Below are positions 7,401 through 12,542 of a DNA stretch of 12,542 bases, in pieces. A program made the translations under genes and the position numbers. The DNA comes from DATLYH01 sp035575035. GTDB lineage: Bacteria; Planctomycetota; Planctomycetia; Gemmatales; Gemmataceae. Within the stretch, counting starts at the first letter, position 1. Each line of letters starts with the position of its first letter. Location: assembly GCA_035575035.1 (NCBI GenBank), contig DATLYH010000259.1, positions 1-12,542 of the forward strand. Reading direction: 5' to 3'. The notes under the pieces are model-generated. The model saw nothing but the letters and a program-made list of their open reading frames with translations. It was not told the origin of the DNA and searched no databases.

Positions 7401-8055
7401 GGACCTGGGCATCGACCTGACCGGTGTTGGCTTCGAAGGTCAAGGGCAGGCGGCTGAGCGGGTCGAGGCGGGGCGTGGGGCCGGGGGGCTGTTGATGGTC
7501 GCTGACCGAGGAGGCGTCGGCCGGCGACGCAGCGGGCGGCGCCGGGGCCGTTGGGGGTTCCAGGGGCGGCTGGAGCGTGAAGGAAGTGGGTGTGCCCGGC
7601 ATCGGACGGCGGCTGGCTGTGGTGGCTGCCGCGGAGTTGGACGTAAAGGACCAGCCGGCACCAGTGGCCATTGCTTCCAGGGTGGCCTGGTCGGCGAAGG
7701 GCGGACGGACACCAGCCCCCGGCGCTGCAGGCTCGCCCACCGTTTCGGACCGCCCACCTCCCACCCCAGCGAACACGCCGCCCGCGGCGCCGTCCCACGC
7801 GGTGCCCCCTGCACCCGGGCCGGCCGGGCTGCCGCGGCTGGGTTCCCCTGGAAAGTCGGCCGCGGCGGCTGGTCCTCCGCCGAAGAGGTCTTGCCCCGCA
7901 CTGAGGATGTCAACCAGGGCATCTTGCTCCCACCCCTTCTCGAAGGACCAGGTCGGGCCGGCAAGGGTGATGCTCCCCTCGGCCGAACCGGTGGCCGAAG
8001 TGGTCGGGGCGTGACGGGACCGCCACCGCGAGCAGAAAGAGGAGAGCCAGCTCAT
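4465..8055 (-). CDS. DUF7948 / SBBP beta-propeller repeat surface protein (upstream part of the split gene)
   Basis: I choose the ATG at 8055 (MSWLSSFCSRW), giving 1196 residues; the frame stays open to 8352 but that extra 99-residue stretch is Arg/Pro-rich and looks untranslated. A weak GAGG lies 10 bases upstream. Residues 55-200 are Ala/Gly/Pro-rich low complexity. Residues 201-433 match the DUF7948 type that precedes SBBP repeats: FEANTGQVDAQVHLLSRGRGYTLFLT is split here as FEANTGQVDAQ and RGRGYTLFLT, then YFRGNDPQHWQTDIPRY, YPGVDLVFYG and LEYDFVVAPGADP. Seven SBBP repeats follow (437 to about 882), each opening with (Y/F)xTYLGG and containing DFP and DAFV. From 885 on there are beta-sandwich stalk domains (LTAPAEVPLGQTFTV; LTVDVADGQTVTDLDLTDVL). 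No clear signal peptide or anchor is visible, though surface display is expected for this class. It is first in the minus-strand block. Confidence 0.85.
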   Translation of the reverse strand: MSWLSSFCSRWRSRHAPTTSATGSAEGSITLAGPTWSFEKGWEQDALVDILSAGQDLFGGGPAAAADFPGEPSRGSPAGPGAGGTAWDGAAGGVFAGVGGGRSETVGEPAAPGAGVRPPFADQATLEAMATGAGWSFTSNSAAATTASRRPMPGTPTSFTLQPPLEPPTAPAPPAASPADASSVSDHQQPPGPTPRLDPLSRLPLTFEANTGQVDAQVHLLSRGRGYTLFLTSAEAVLVLSQPQPASAPATDLSPAGLDDGDAGGRAERDDRPVRADVLRMQFVGANPHPTVTGLDPLPGRVHYFRGNDPQHWQTDIPRYRRVSYEELYPGVDLVFYGSRQQQLEYDFVVAPGADPGVVQLAFTGTEALALDPQGHLVLRTSGGEVVQQAPVIYQEVDGQRRPVAGRYVLRGPGQVGFQVGPYDPNHPLVIDPVLTYATYLGGSDSDLGLDIATDGDGNAYIAGLTWSADFPTAGPAQEELRGAHDLFVAKIDAAGTELLYATYLGGTDDGLLPSGRLGLAVDAAGHAYLAGTTAADDFPVTPGAFQTSLAGASDAFVTKLSVAGNALEYSTYLGGGDTDAARAVALDTSGQAYIAGQTRSTDFPTANPIQAELAGAADAFVAQLDAAGSTLVYATYLGGSANDAAASIAVDAAGQAYLTGSTTSADFPIQNALQPQRAGAVDAFVTQVNADGTAWVYSTYLGGSGSDLGQGIAVNGSGEAYVTGVTGSLNFPTTAGAYQRQRRGLQDAFVARLRAAGTSLVYATYLGGSGLEQGADLAVDPFGQAWVVGTTHSADFPTVQPFQASRRGIADAFAAWLNPTGAALRFATYLGGSQTEAGAAITVDDAGFVYLAGVTTSSDFPTLNPLQPVGGGGADAFVLKLWDDLPVASLTAPAEVPLGQTFTVAVTFDNASPTAGGYGPYLDLFLPATGADGDDGIRFVSDPAPTYLGVPVTATVLTFDAAGQVSHPYAKTSAGSPVIVRGTPGDQLVVLQLPFNAFTPDQPAATVTVTARLSDKADVGTPLTIQARGGFQFGVDPLDNPASDPSILGAVVSASVRPTLFTLSKSYLGPEDETATGPNFPRPYRLTVDVADGQTVTDLDLTDVLPTHLQFVSVDATTIRGVPTSTGAISTPSTTTPGGTLTRRFASVTGTTAADDAEMVFTFHAPLNNAAGAPVLDPATGASATAADDAKVQAN
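5410..6750 (-). repeat. Seven tandem SBBP coding repeats, about 192 bases each
   Basis: The repeat openings fall at protein residues 437, 501, 570, 634, 698, 763 and 827, a period of 64-69 residues. Each unit carries YATYLGG or a close variant, an Asp-rich turn, a xxGxAYxxGxT strand, DFPT and DAFVxxL. The period and motifs fit blades of a beta-propeller. At the DNA level the units are diverged, so these are old duplications and not recent expansions. Confidence 0.85.
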
Positions 8056-8180
8056 GGCAGCAAGTCCTCGGGAGCAACTCCGGAGCAGGTCTATGCGTTG
8101 CCGGGGTCTTCTCTGCGGCCGCTGGGATGAAGGGATGCCGCGACAGCAAGCAAAAAGGTAAACCCATTCCCGACTGGGAG

Positions 8181-8195
8181 AGGGGAAAGTCCCCT
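8181..8195. other. Small inverted repeat in the leader of the SBBP gene
   Basis: AGGGGA and TCCCCT form a 6-base-pair stem with a 3-base loop AAG, about 125 bases upstream of the chosen ATG. It could be an RNA hairpin in the leader or an operator; nothing else supports a function. Confidence 0.3.
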
Positions 8196-8253
8196 TTACC
8201 ACCCCTGGGACGACCCTTCTGGAAAAAGGACTAGTGGGAGTAAAGGTGGTGGG

Positions 8254-8282
8254 AGAGTAGCAACCGGAGAAGCGGATATCAA
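8254..8282 (-). promoter_or_regulatory. Weak sigma70-like promoter candidate for the SBBP-RHS gene
   Basis: The minus strand has TTGATA (8282-8277), a 17-base spacer and TACTCT (8259-8254). The -35 match is good and the -10 is poor. It would give a leader of roughly 190 bases before the ATG at 8055. Planctomycete promoters often deviate from the consensus, so this is only a suggestion. Confidence 0.2.
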
Positions 8283-8357
8283 GCAAAAACTTTCCCAAAA
8301 GTAAGAATGTTTTCGGGGGGAAAAGGAAGGGTCTGGAAATCCCAGTCGGCATTGGGC

Positions 8358-9198
8358 TTAAGAGAGCAGCCTGGAGGTGCCTGTTTCAACGGACGCCAGC
8401 TGAGTACCGCTTCGCCGACTAGAGAGTCCGCAAGGGTCGTTGCTCTGACTCCCTGGCCGATCGTCGGTTAATCCGACAACCGCCGTGAAGTCCAAGTCGG
8501 ACCCTTGTTTGTGCGGGTCTGTGCTCAGCTCGCCTGCTGCAGTTTCGTTGACCGGCGCGAGGCCAGCCAACATGCTTTCGCGTTGAGGGGCGGGAAGTTT
8601 TTGAATGGCTGGGCGGCTACTTGCCGCTGCGAACCCCCCCTCCGACCACCGCCATCGCCGCCCCACGCTCCGGGCGTCGGCGAAGGGGGACCGACTTTGC
8701 CCGGCCATACGACCGACCCGCAGCGTGCAGACGCCGGCAACTGCGCGAACAGCAACGCCCCCACGATGTACAGGCCGAATAAGCACGGCGTCGCACGGTG
8801 CTGCATGCGGCGGCACCCGCCGCGCGTGGTCTGCCGTCCCAGGGGGAACTACCGTTCCGGAAAGGTCGTCGCGTTGTTCCAGCGCGCCGTGTAGGAACCG
8901 AGGAGCGCTAGCATGGCTCGGGAGGGGGAAGAGATCCGTAGGGGCGTTCCCCACGCAACGGGGCCAGGGGGTGAAGCGCGATTGGGTCCGTTCGTCTTCC
9001 GCCGGGGACACGTATCCCAGCGCTGCATGGCGGCGCGTGCCGTTGGCGAAGCGACGCCCCCGAGGTATTCGCCGCGCGCCGCACGGGCGGGCGGCCGCGT
9101 CGGTCGCAGTGGCTTAGGGGAAACCGCGGTCGGCTTTCCCGAGCAGAAGTTTGCGGCGGGGCGGCAGCGTGGGGTAGGGTTTTCTAAAGAGGCCCACC
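8358..9198. other. Region of about 840 bases without a supportable gene
   Basis: Several frames are open on both strands here, as expected in GC-rich DNA, but their translations are rich in Arg, Pro and Gly with no recognisable domain. The best of them is a minus-strand frame 8806-8525 with a hydrophobic stretch after MQHRATP, but it has no ribosome binding site and its second half is low complexity. Since a MobF relaxase follows on the plus strand, an origin of transfer could once have been here, but I find no convincing inverted repeat to support one. Confidence 0.5.
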
Positions 9199-9627
9199 AT
9201 GCTCCGCATCACCCAGCAACGCCAGGCCAGCGCCGCCCAGGCCTACTATGCCGCCTCCGACTACTACCGCGAGGGCCAGGAGTTGGTCGGCTCCTGGGGC
9301 GGGATCGGTGCTAAGCTGCTCGGCCTGGAAGGCACCGTCAGCAAGGCCGCGTTCGACCGGCTCTGCGAAAACCGCGACCCGCGTACCGGCACGCGGCTGA
9401 CGCAAAGGCGGAAGGCGGAGCGCACGGTCGGCTATGACTTCACCTGGTCGGTGCCCAAGAGCGTCTCGCTGCTCTCTGCGCTGACCGAAGACCCGCAGTT
9501 GCTTGATGCCTTCCGCCAAGCCGTCGAGGAGACGATGCAGGAGCTGGAAACTGCTTCGAGCGGGACTCCGTCGTCGCGGAGAAAGCGCTGCGGGCGGCGG
9601 CCCTGCGGCGGGGGATCGGCCAAGTGA
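9199..9627 (+). CDS. Relaxase N-terminal fragment
   Basis: This 142-residue frame begins MLRITQQRQASAAQAYY, typical of MobF relaxases, with tyrosine pairs at 16-17 and 22-23 in the position of the catalytic tyrosines. It continues through LLGLEGTVSKAAFDRL, NRDPRTGTRLT and the conserved GYDFTWSVPKSVSLLSAL (about 76-93). Family resemblance ends at MQELET (about residue 118). The last 24 residues (ASSGTPSSRRKRC and following) are out-of-frame sequence created by the deletion. Without the histidines it cannot be an active nuclease. In the adjacent frame, 9552-9734 encodes the orphaned CFERDSVV to EEAR segment, belonging to no complete ORF. Confidence 0.7.
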   Translation: MLRITQQRQASAAQAYYAASDYYREGQELVGSWGGIGAKLLGLEGTVSKAAFDRLCENRDPRTGTRLTQRRKAERTVGYDFTWSVPKSVSLLSALTEDPQLLDAFRQAVEETMQELETASSGTPSSRRKRCGRRPCGGGSAK

Positions 9628-9735
9628 GCGTGGAGCGGGTCCGCCAGGAGCTTTCGCGGCGCGACCTGATTGCCCGCGAGGTGGCCGGCCGGCGGCTCGT
9701 GACTTCTCCCGCCGTGCTGCGGGAAGAGGCACGGC

Positions 9736-10590
9736 ATGATCGCGTTTGCGCGGGAGGGCCGGGGCACCTGCAAGCCGCTGGTCGGCTTCGACCGGCCGCT
9801 TGGCCGCAGCTGGCTGAACGAGCAGCAACAGCGGGCGGTACGGCACCTGTGGCAGTCGCCCGACCGGGTGATGCTTCTGCGCGGGGCGGCCGGCACCGGC
9901 AAAACGACGCTCTTGCAAGAGGCGGTCGAGGGGATCGAGGCGGCGGGCCATCGTGTGGTTGCCCTGGCCCCGAGCGCCGAGGCCAGCCGCGGCGTGTTGC
10001 GGGAGGCTGGGTTCCAGGATGCCGACACGGTCGCCCGGTTTCTGCAAGATCCCCGGCTGCAGGAACAAGCTCGCTTCGGGGTGCTGCTGATCGACGAGGC
10101 TTCGCTGCTCGGCGCACGGACACTGTCGCGGGTGTTTCATCTCGCCCAGAAGCTCGACAGCCGCGTCATCCTTGTGGGTGACGTGCAGCAGCATGGCTCG
10201 GTTGAGCGCGGCGCGGCATTCCGCCTCCTGCAGGAGAGGGCCGCCGTGCCGGTGGTCGAGGTCACCGACATTCGCCGGCAAAAGGGCCGCTACCGCGCTG
10301 CCGTGCGGCTGCTGAGCGAGGGCAAGGTGGCGGAAGGCTTCACGCTGCTGGACCGGCTGGGCTGGGTGGAGGAGCTGCCCGCCGCCCAGCGCGAGCGGCG
10401 GCTGGCGGCCGCTTACCTGGCCGCGGTCTCCGCGCCGAAGCGGGGTGGGGAGCCCCGCACGGCCCTGGTGGTGTCGCCGACGCACGCCGAGGGGGCGCGT
10501 GTCACGGCCGCGATCCGCGGCGCGCTGCAGGCCGCCGGCAAGCTGGGGGAAGAGAGAGGACGTTTGCCGTCTGGACGCCGGCGGGATTGA
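9736..10590 (+). CDS. Relaxase helicase domain, first fragment (superfamily 1, RecD/TraI-like)
   Basis: This 284-residue frame begins at MIAFAREGRGTCKPL, which lies internally in intact relaxases. It holds the helicase Q-like motif LNEQQQRAV (27-35), Walker A GAAGTGKTT (50-58, Lys56), Walker B VLLIDEAS (116-123, Asp120 and Glu121), the motif III sequence VGDVQQHGSVERGAAF (147-162), and EVTDIRRQ (175-182), in the order expected for the RecD-like helicase of MobF proteins. It ends in junk (RGRLPSGRRRD) after the GA-run shift near 10555. It lacks the last helicase motifs, so ATP binding may survive but unwinding as a separate product is unlikely. There is no obvious ribosome binding site of its own. 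Confidence 0.75.
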   Translation: MIAFAREGRGTCKPLVGFDRPLGRSWLNEQQQRAVRHLWQSPDRVMLLRGAAGTGKTTLLQEAVEGIEAAGHRVVALAPSAEASRGVLREAGFQDADTVARFLQDPRLQEQARFGVLLIDEASLLGARTLSRVFHLAQKLDSRVILVGDVQQHGSVERGAAFRLLQERAAVPVVEVTDIRRQKGRYRAAVRLLSEGKVAEGFTLLDRLGWVEELPAAQRERRLAAAYLAAVSAPKRGGEPRTALVVSPTHAEGARVTAAIRGALQAAGKLGEERGRLPSGRRRD

Positions 10591-11294
10591 CCGAGGCGGA
10601 GCGGGCGGATGCGGCCAACCTCGCTCCGGGCGACATGCTGCAATTCCATCAGAACGTGCCCGGTCATACGAATGGCAGCCGGCTGGTCGTGCGGGAAGGG
10701 GAAGCGCTGCCGCTGCGGTACGCCGCGCGCTTCCAGGTCTACCGCCCGGCAGAGCGGCGCGTCGCGGTCGGCGACCGGCTGCGGGTGACGGCCAACGGCC
10801 AGACCAAGGACGGCACGCACCGGCTCAACAATGGCATGCTGCTCACCGTCCAGGGGTTTACGCCGGCCGGAGACATCATCGTAGACAAGGGATGGGTGAT
10901 CGGCCGCGACTTCGGGCACATCGCATACGGCTATGCCGTGACGAGCCACGCCAGCCAGGGCAAGACGGTAGACCGGGTCTTCATCGCCCAGTCAAGCCTG
11001 TCGTTTCCTGCCTCCTCGCGGGAGCAGTTCTATGTCAGCGTTAGCAGGGCCAAGGAAAAAGCCGTCATTTTTACATCAGACAAGGCGGCGCTGCGGCGTG
11101 CGGTGCTGCACGGCGAAGACCGGCTGTCGGCGACCGAGTTGCTGGGAGCGCAGCGCCGCGGGGTGGGGCCCACTCTGAAAAAACATCTTGCGCGGCTGCG
11201 GCGGCTGGCTACTTTGGGTTGTCCCCGAGGGACGCCCCCTCTCGCGCCCGTCCGGGCGGAACCTTCGCGAACCGAGGTGACGTATGAGCGATAG
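10587..11294 (+). CDS. Relaxase helicase domain, C-terminal fragment
   Basis: This frame overlaps the previous one by 4 bases and can only be started at a TTG (10587) for 235 residues; coding similarity begins slightly earlier, at RTFAVWTPAG (10557). It carries PGDMLQFHQNVPG, a small beta-rich insert (VGDRLRVTANGQTKDGTHRL), helicase motif V region YGYAVTSHASQGKTVDRV (114-131) and motif VI EQFYVSVSRAKEKAVIFT (146-163). Its tail is short, rich in Arg and Pro, and ends in VTYER at the TAG 11292-11294. It is the downstream half of the decayed relaxase. Confidence 0.7.
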   Translation: MTEAERADAANLAPGDMLQFHQNVPGHTNGSRLVVREGEALPLRYAARFQVYRPAERRVAVGDRLRVTANGQTKDGTHRLNNGMLLTVQGFTPAGDIIVDKGWVIGRDFGHIAYGYAVTSHASQGKTVDRVFIAQSSLSFPASSREQFYVSVSRAKEKAVIFTSDKAALRRAVLHGEDRLSATELLGAQRRGVGPTLKKHLARLRRLATLGCPRGTPPLAPVRAEPSRTEVTYER

Positions 11295-11784
11295 CCTGGA
11301 GTTGCTCAAGCGGTCGGCGGCGCCGCGCGTGGCGTCCGCCCGGCCCCTGCCGCCCGCGGGGGAGGACGAGGACGAAGCCGCCTGCCCGTCGTTCGGCTAC
11401 CTGCGGGGCCTACGGGAACGCGCGGACAACATCGAGTTCCGCCGGGAGCGGGAGGGGGATTCCCTCTCCTTCCCGTACAGCTGGCTTGGGCCGAAGCGGT
11501 ATCATCCGTCCTTGGGCATCGTGCTGCTGTTCGTCGGCAGCGAGATGTACCTGGTGACCTTGCGCGGCCGCAATCTGAACCGCCTGAGCGAGGCCGGCAT
11601 CAGCCTCTACGAGCGGGGCATCCTGCGGCACCGCGTCACCTGGGTGCGCGAGGTCCAGCGGGAGGAGTCCGACGCCCTGCCGGAGGAGGAGTGCGTGGTC
11701 GAGCGCATCGAGGTCCAGGCGGTCCCGCCGGAAGGGGCGGCCAGGGCCTTCGGAATGGAGCCCGTCGTTAGCCCAGGCAGATGA
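11284..11784 (+). CDS. Hypothetical protein, 166 aa, overlapping the end of the relaxase gene
   Basis: ATG 11284 lies inside the last codons of the relaxase, an 11-base overlap, so the two were probably translated together. The product begins MSDSLELLKRSAAPR, has an acidic patch GEDEDEAACP (26-35), then a compact central region with FGYLRGLRERADNIEF, LSFPYSWLGPKRYHP, GIVLLFVGSEMYLVTLRGRNLNRL and GISLYERGILRHRVTWVREV. It looks like a soluble alpha/beta protein with no membrane helix or signal. I do not recognise the family; I have the impression that such genes follow MobF relaxases in planctomycetes, which would make it a transfer accessory, but this is unverified. Unlike its neighbour the frame is intact. 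A strong hairpin begins right after its stop. Confidence 0.7.
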   Translation: MSDSLELLKRSAAPRVASARPLPPAGEDEDEAACPSFGYLRGLRERADNIEFRREREGDSLSFPYSWLGPKRYHPSLGIVLLFVGSEMYLVTLRGRNLNRLSEAGISLYERGILRHRVTWVREVQREESDALPEEECVVERIEVQAVPPEGAARAFGMEPVVSPGR

Positions 11785-11815
11785 GAGGTGACGCCGTCCT
11801 CGTTGGCGTCGCCTC
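11785..11815. terminator. Hairpin between convergent genes, probably a two-way terminator
   Basis: GAGGTGACGCC (11785-11795) pairs with GGCGTCGCCTC (11805-11815): an 11-base-pair stem with one G-T wobble and a 9-base loop. It begins at the first base after the TGA of the 166-aa gene and lies 42 bases beyond the stop of the convergent 27-codon gene. There is no T-run on either side, so termination would be of the hairpin-only kind, or the stem may protect mRNA ends. Confidence 0.5.
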
Positions 11816-11857
11816 GCGGAACGGGCCAGCCCATCTCACCAGGGGGGCCGCCGGCCT

Positions 11858-11941
11858 TCAGCGGCCGATTCGCAGGGCCGCGCAAAAGCCGAGGATGAAG
11901 CCGATCACCAGGAAAGTGATTTTCGCCGTGAATGCGGACAT
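11858..11941 (-). CDS. 27-residue single-helix membrane peptide
   Basis: ATG 11941-11939 to TGA 11860-11858 gives 27 residues starting MSAFTAKITFLVIGFILGF and ending in AALRIGR. A core of about 16 hydrophobic residues followed by an Arg-containing C-terminus fits one transmembrane helix. The start is backed by a consensus AAGGAGG 8 bases upstream, the best in the window, and transcription would run into the convergent hairpin at 11785-11815. The family is unknown; small membrane peptides may be regulators, toxins of type I systems, or subunits of membrane complexes, and nothing here decides. It lies just past the point where the RTX gene loses its homology, so it may belong to the relaxase-side element. 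Confidence 0.5.
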   Translation of the reverse strand: MSAFTAKITFLVIGFILGFCAALRIGR

Positions 11942-12373
11942 GGTAAGGGCCTCCTTCCCCTGATGCCCGCGCTGTTGTGAATCAGCATGAAGTCATCGCC
12001 CAGGCCGCCATAGGCTTGGGTTAGTGCCCCGTACACGTGAATGGTGTCATTGCCGTCCTCTCCGGCGATATGGTTCTGATCCCCGAATGCGTAAAGGACA
12101 TCATTCCCAGTGCCCCCGTAGAGCGCGCTTCCCAGCCCTGCGCCAATAACCGTATCGTTGTCATCCCCGCCGTAAAGCTGGTCATGATTGCCAGCTCCGT
12201 AAAGCACGTCATTGCCTGCACCACCCACCAGCGTACTGAAGTCACCCCATGAGAAGATCCCGTCGCTGCCCAGGCCGCCGTCGGCGAAATCACTGCCGAA
12301 ATAGGTAGATGTAGTCGTCCTCGTCAGTGCCGTCGAGAACGTCATCGTCGTCCGTGCCATAGATAAAAGCCAT
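11905..12373 (-). pseudogene. RTX calcium-binding repeat protein, frameshifted and truncated
   Basis: The true start is ATG 12373, preceded by AAGGGAG at a good distance, giving MAFIYGTDDDDVLDGTDEDD and then YIYLF. At 12299-12301 an extra T in a T-run throws the frame, which stops after FRQ; removing one T lets it continue GSDFADGGLGSDGIFSWG in the frame used for the rest. That frame holds RTX nonapeptides such as LVGGAGNDVLYG, LYGGDDNDTVIG, LYGGTGNDVLYA and IAGEDGNDTIHV, which bind calcium in secreted proteins. Resemblance stops after GGLGDDFMLIHNSAG (about 11968); the last 19 residues (IRGRRPLPCPHSRRK and on) are Arg-rich and cover the start of the 27-codon gene. RTX proteins are usually much longer, so the C-terminus has been lost by rearrangement. 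An IS lies just upstream. Confidence 0.8.
11950..11956 (-). promoter_or_regulatory. Consensus ribosome binding site AAGGAGG
   Basis: The minus strand reads GGGGAAGGAGG followed by 8 bases and the ATG at 11941. Spacing and match are ideal, which is the main reason for calling the 27-codon gene. Confidence 0.7.
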
Positions 12374-12402
12374 ACCACTCCCTTTCCTTGCTATTGCAGT
12401 CA

Positions 12403-12542
12403 GAGTCTGTCCGATAAGGGCAGTCAACCAGCCTTGTGATAGTGAAACTCCGGCTCGCTATCCGTTGGGCACAGCCGATTGAGCATCAGATGGATCATCG
12501 CCAAGCGAATCCTGGCCTCCGCCGACCGGGTCGTCTTCTCCC
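12403..12542 (-). mobile_element. End of an IS5-like insertion sequence (partial)
   Basis: The plus strand shows a probable terminal inverted repeat starting GAGTCTGTCCGATAA near 12403, followed inward by the stop of a minus-strand transposase at 12424. The other end, and hence target duplication and exact boundary, are outside the window. The tip lies 29 bases from the start codon of the RTX gene. Confidence 0.6.
12424..12542 (-). CDS. IS5-like transposase, last 38 residues (partial)
   Basis: The frame is open from the window edge to TGA at 12426-12424. The visible part begins EKTTRSAEARIRLAMIHLML and ends with NRLCPTDSEPEFHYHKAG. The pattern SxEAxIxLAMIHLMLxRL is the C-terminal helix found in IS5-family DDE transposases, after the catalytic Glu and the SKDYE motif, which would lie just outside the window. 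Only 17 or so bases separate its stop from the probable terminal repeat, as is usual for such elements. The group within IS5 cannot be settled from this piece. Confidence 0.7.
   Translation of the reverse strand, partial: EKTTRSAEARIRLAMIHLMLNRLCPTDSEPEFHYHKAG

Larger units (their letters stand above)
9199..11294 (+). pseudogene. MobF-family conjugative relaxase-helicase (TrwC/TraI type), decayed
   Basis: The region starts at ATG 9199 with GAGG 6 bases upstream and reads as one relaxase broken three times. The N-terminal relaxase part runs to about 9551; the sequence then jumps, with a frame change, to CFERDSVVAEKALR, which in intact homologues lies at the end of the relaxase domain after AH. 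By comparison with remembered family members roughly 200 or more residues are missing, including the histidine triad that binds the metal (the PDPHLHAH type motif). A second shift at about 9735 fits one inserted C: REEAR continues as MIAFAREGRGTC only in another frame. A third at about 10549-10558 fits an extra GA in a GA run, after which EERTFAVWTPAGLTEAER is read. DNA nicking is therefore lost. Helicase motifs survive in two pieces. Loss by decay is more likely than sequencing error because of the large deletion. Confidence 0.85.

Noticed and set aside
6775..8130. 451-residue open frame on the plus strand
   Set aside because: It is antisense to the DUF7948 region, whose own frame has clear family motifs; the plus frame has none.
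7910..8167. Minus-strand frame with a signal-peptide-like stretch (LALLFLLAVAVPS) overlapping the start of the SBBP gene
   Set aside because: It is tempting as the true secreted N-terminus joined by a frameshift, but its following residues are Arg/His-rich and no shift site is evident; the continuous frame from 8055 needs no such event.
8056..8352. N-terminal extension of the SBBP protein to an ATG at 8352
   Set aside because: The added 99 residues are Arg/Pro/Phe-rich with no family likeness, and the region contains the leader hairpin and the promoter candidate. The ATG at 8055 fits better.
8525..8806. 93-residue minus-strand frame with a hydrophobic N-terminus
   Set aside because: It has no ribosome binding site, the second half is low complexity, and a competing frame covers the same DNA; support is too weak for a gene.
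8913..9314. 133-residue plus-strand frame with AGGAG before its ATG
   Set aside because: It runs over the start of the relaxase in another frame and its sequence is Arg/Gly/Pro-rich without domains; the good ribosome binding site is likely chance in GC-rich DNA.
9199..12373. All frameshifts caused by poor sequence quality
   Set aside because: The 7 kb gene at 901-8055 has no indel, and the relaxase lacks a large internal segment, which base-calling errors do not produce. Single indels still deserve a read check.
1..12542. CRISPR arrays, rRNA or tRNA genes
   Set aside because: No regularly spaced short repeats, no rRNA-like blocks and no cloverleaf with a recognisable T-arm were found by eye on either strand.

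Overview
The window looks like accessory DNA from a planctomycete, most likely Gemmataceae-like. This rests on remembered family distributions, not a search: a DUF7948-plus-SBBP-repeat surface protein fused to RHS, a DUF7919-type protein, a MobF relaxase beginning MLRIT, an RTX-repeat gene, and an IS5-like transposase tail. Most of it is GC-rich, with a clearly lower-GC stretch at about 360-1670.

Minus-strand block, 8055 down to 1. One very long reading frame (8055 to 901, 2385 codons) encodes a low-complexity N-terminus, a DUF7948-like domain, seven SBBP repeats, several DUF11/isopeptide-type stalk domains, a short RHS core and an unrecognised C-terminal (CT) domain. A single in-frame TGA at 4465-4467, probably a former TGG, cuts it into two open frames (4465..8055 and 901..4392). 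Three bases downstream is a 147-aa single-pass membrane protein, followed by a partial DUF7919-like gene running off the left edge. The layout is that of a polymorphic toxin: stalk, RHS, toxin tip, then putative immunity genes. The low-GC composition starts inside the RHS core, as expected for an exchanged tip cassette.

Middle, 8056-9198. This holds a leader with a weak promoter candidate, then about 840 bases with no gene I can support.

Plus-strand block, 9199 to 11784. A decayed MobF relaxase-helicase (TrwC/TraI type) has lost the part of its nuclease domain that carries the metal-binding histidines and has two further frameshifts. An unrecognised 166-aa gene overlaps its end. A strong hairpin directly after that gene separates it from a convergent 27-codon membrane peptide gene (11858..11941) with an ideal ribosome binding site.

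Right end, 11905 to 12542. An RTX calcium-binding repeat gene on the minus strand has a frameshift near its start and has lost its C-terminus. About 30 bases upstream of its start codon lies the end of an IS5-like insertion sequence with the last 38 codons of its transposase. Overall, a toxin-immunity-like locus sits beside the remains of a conjugative element and an IS-flanked gene remnant.
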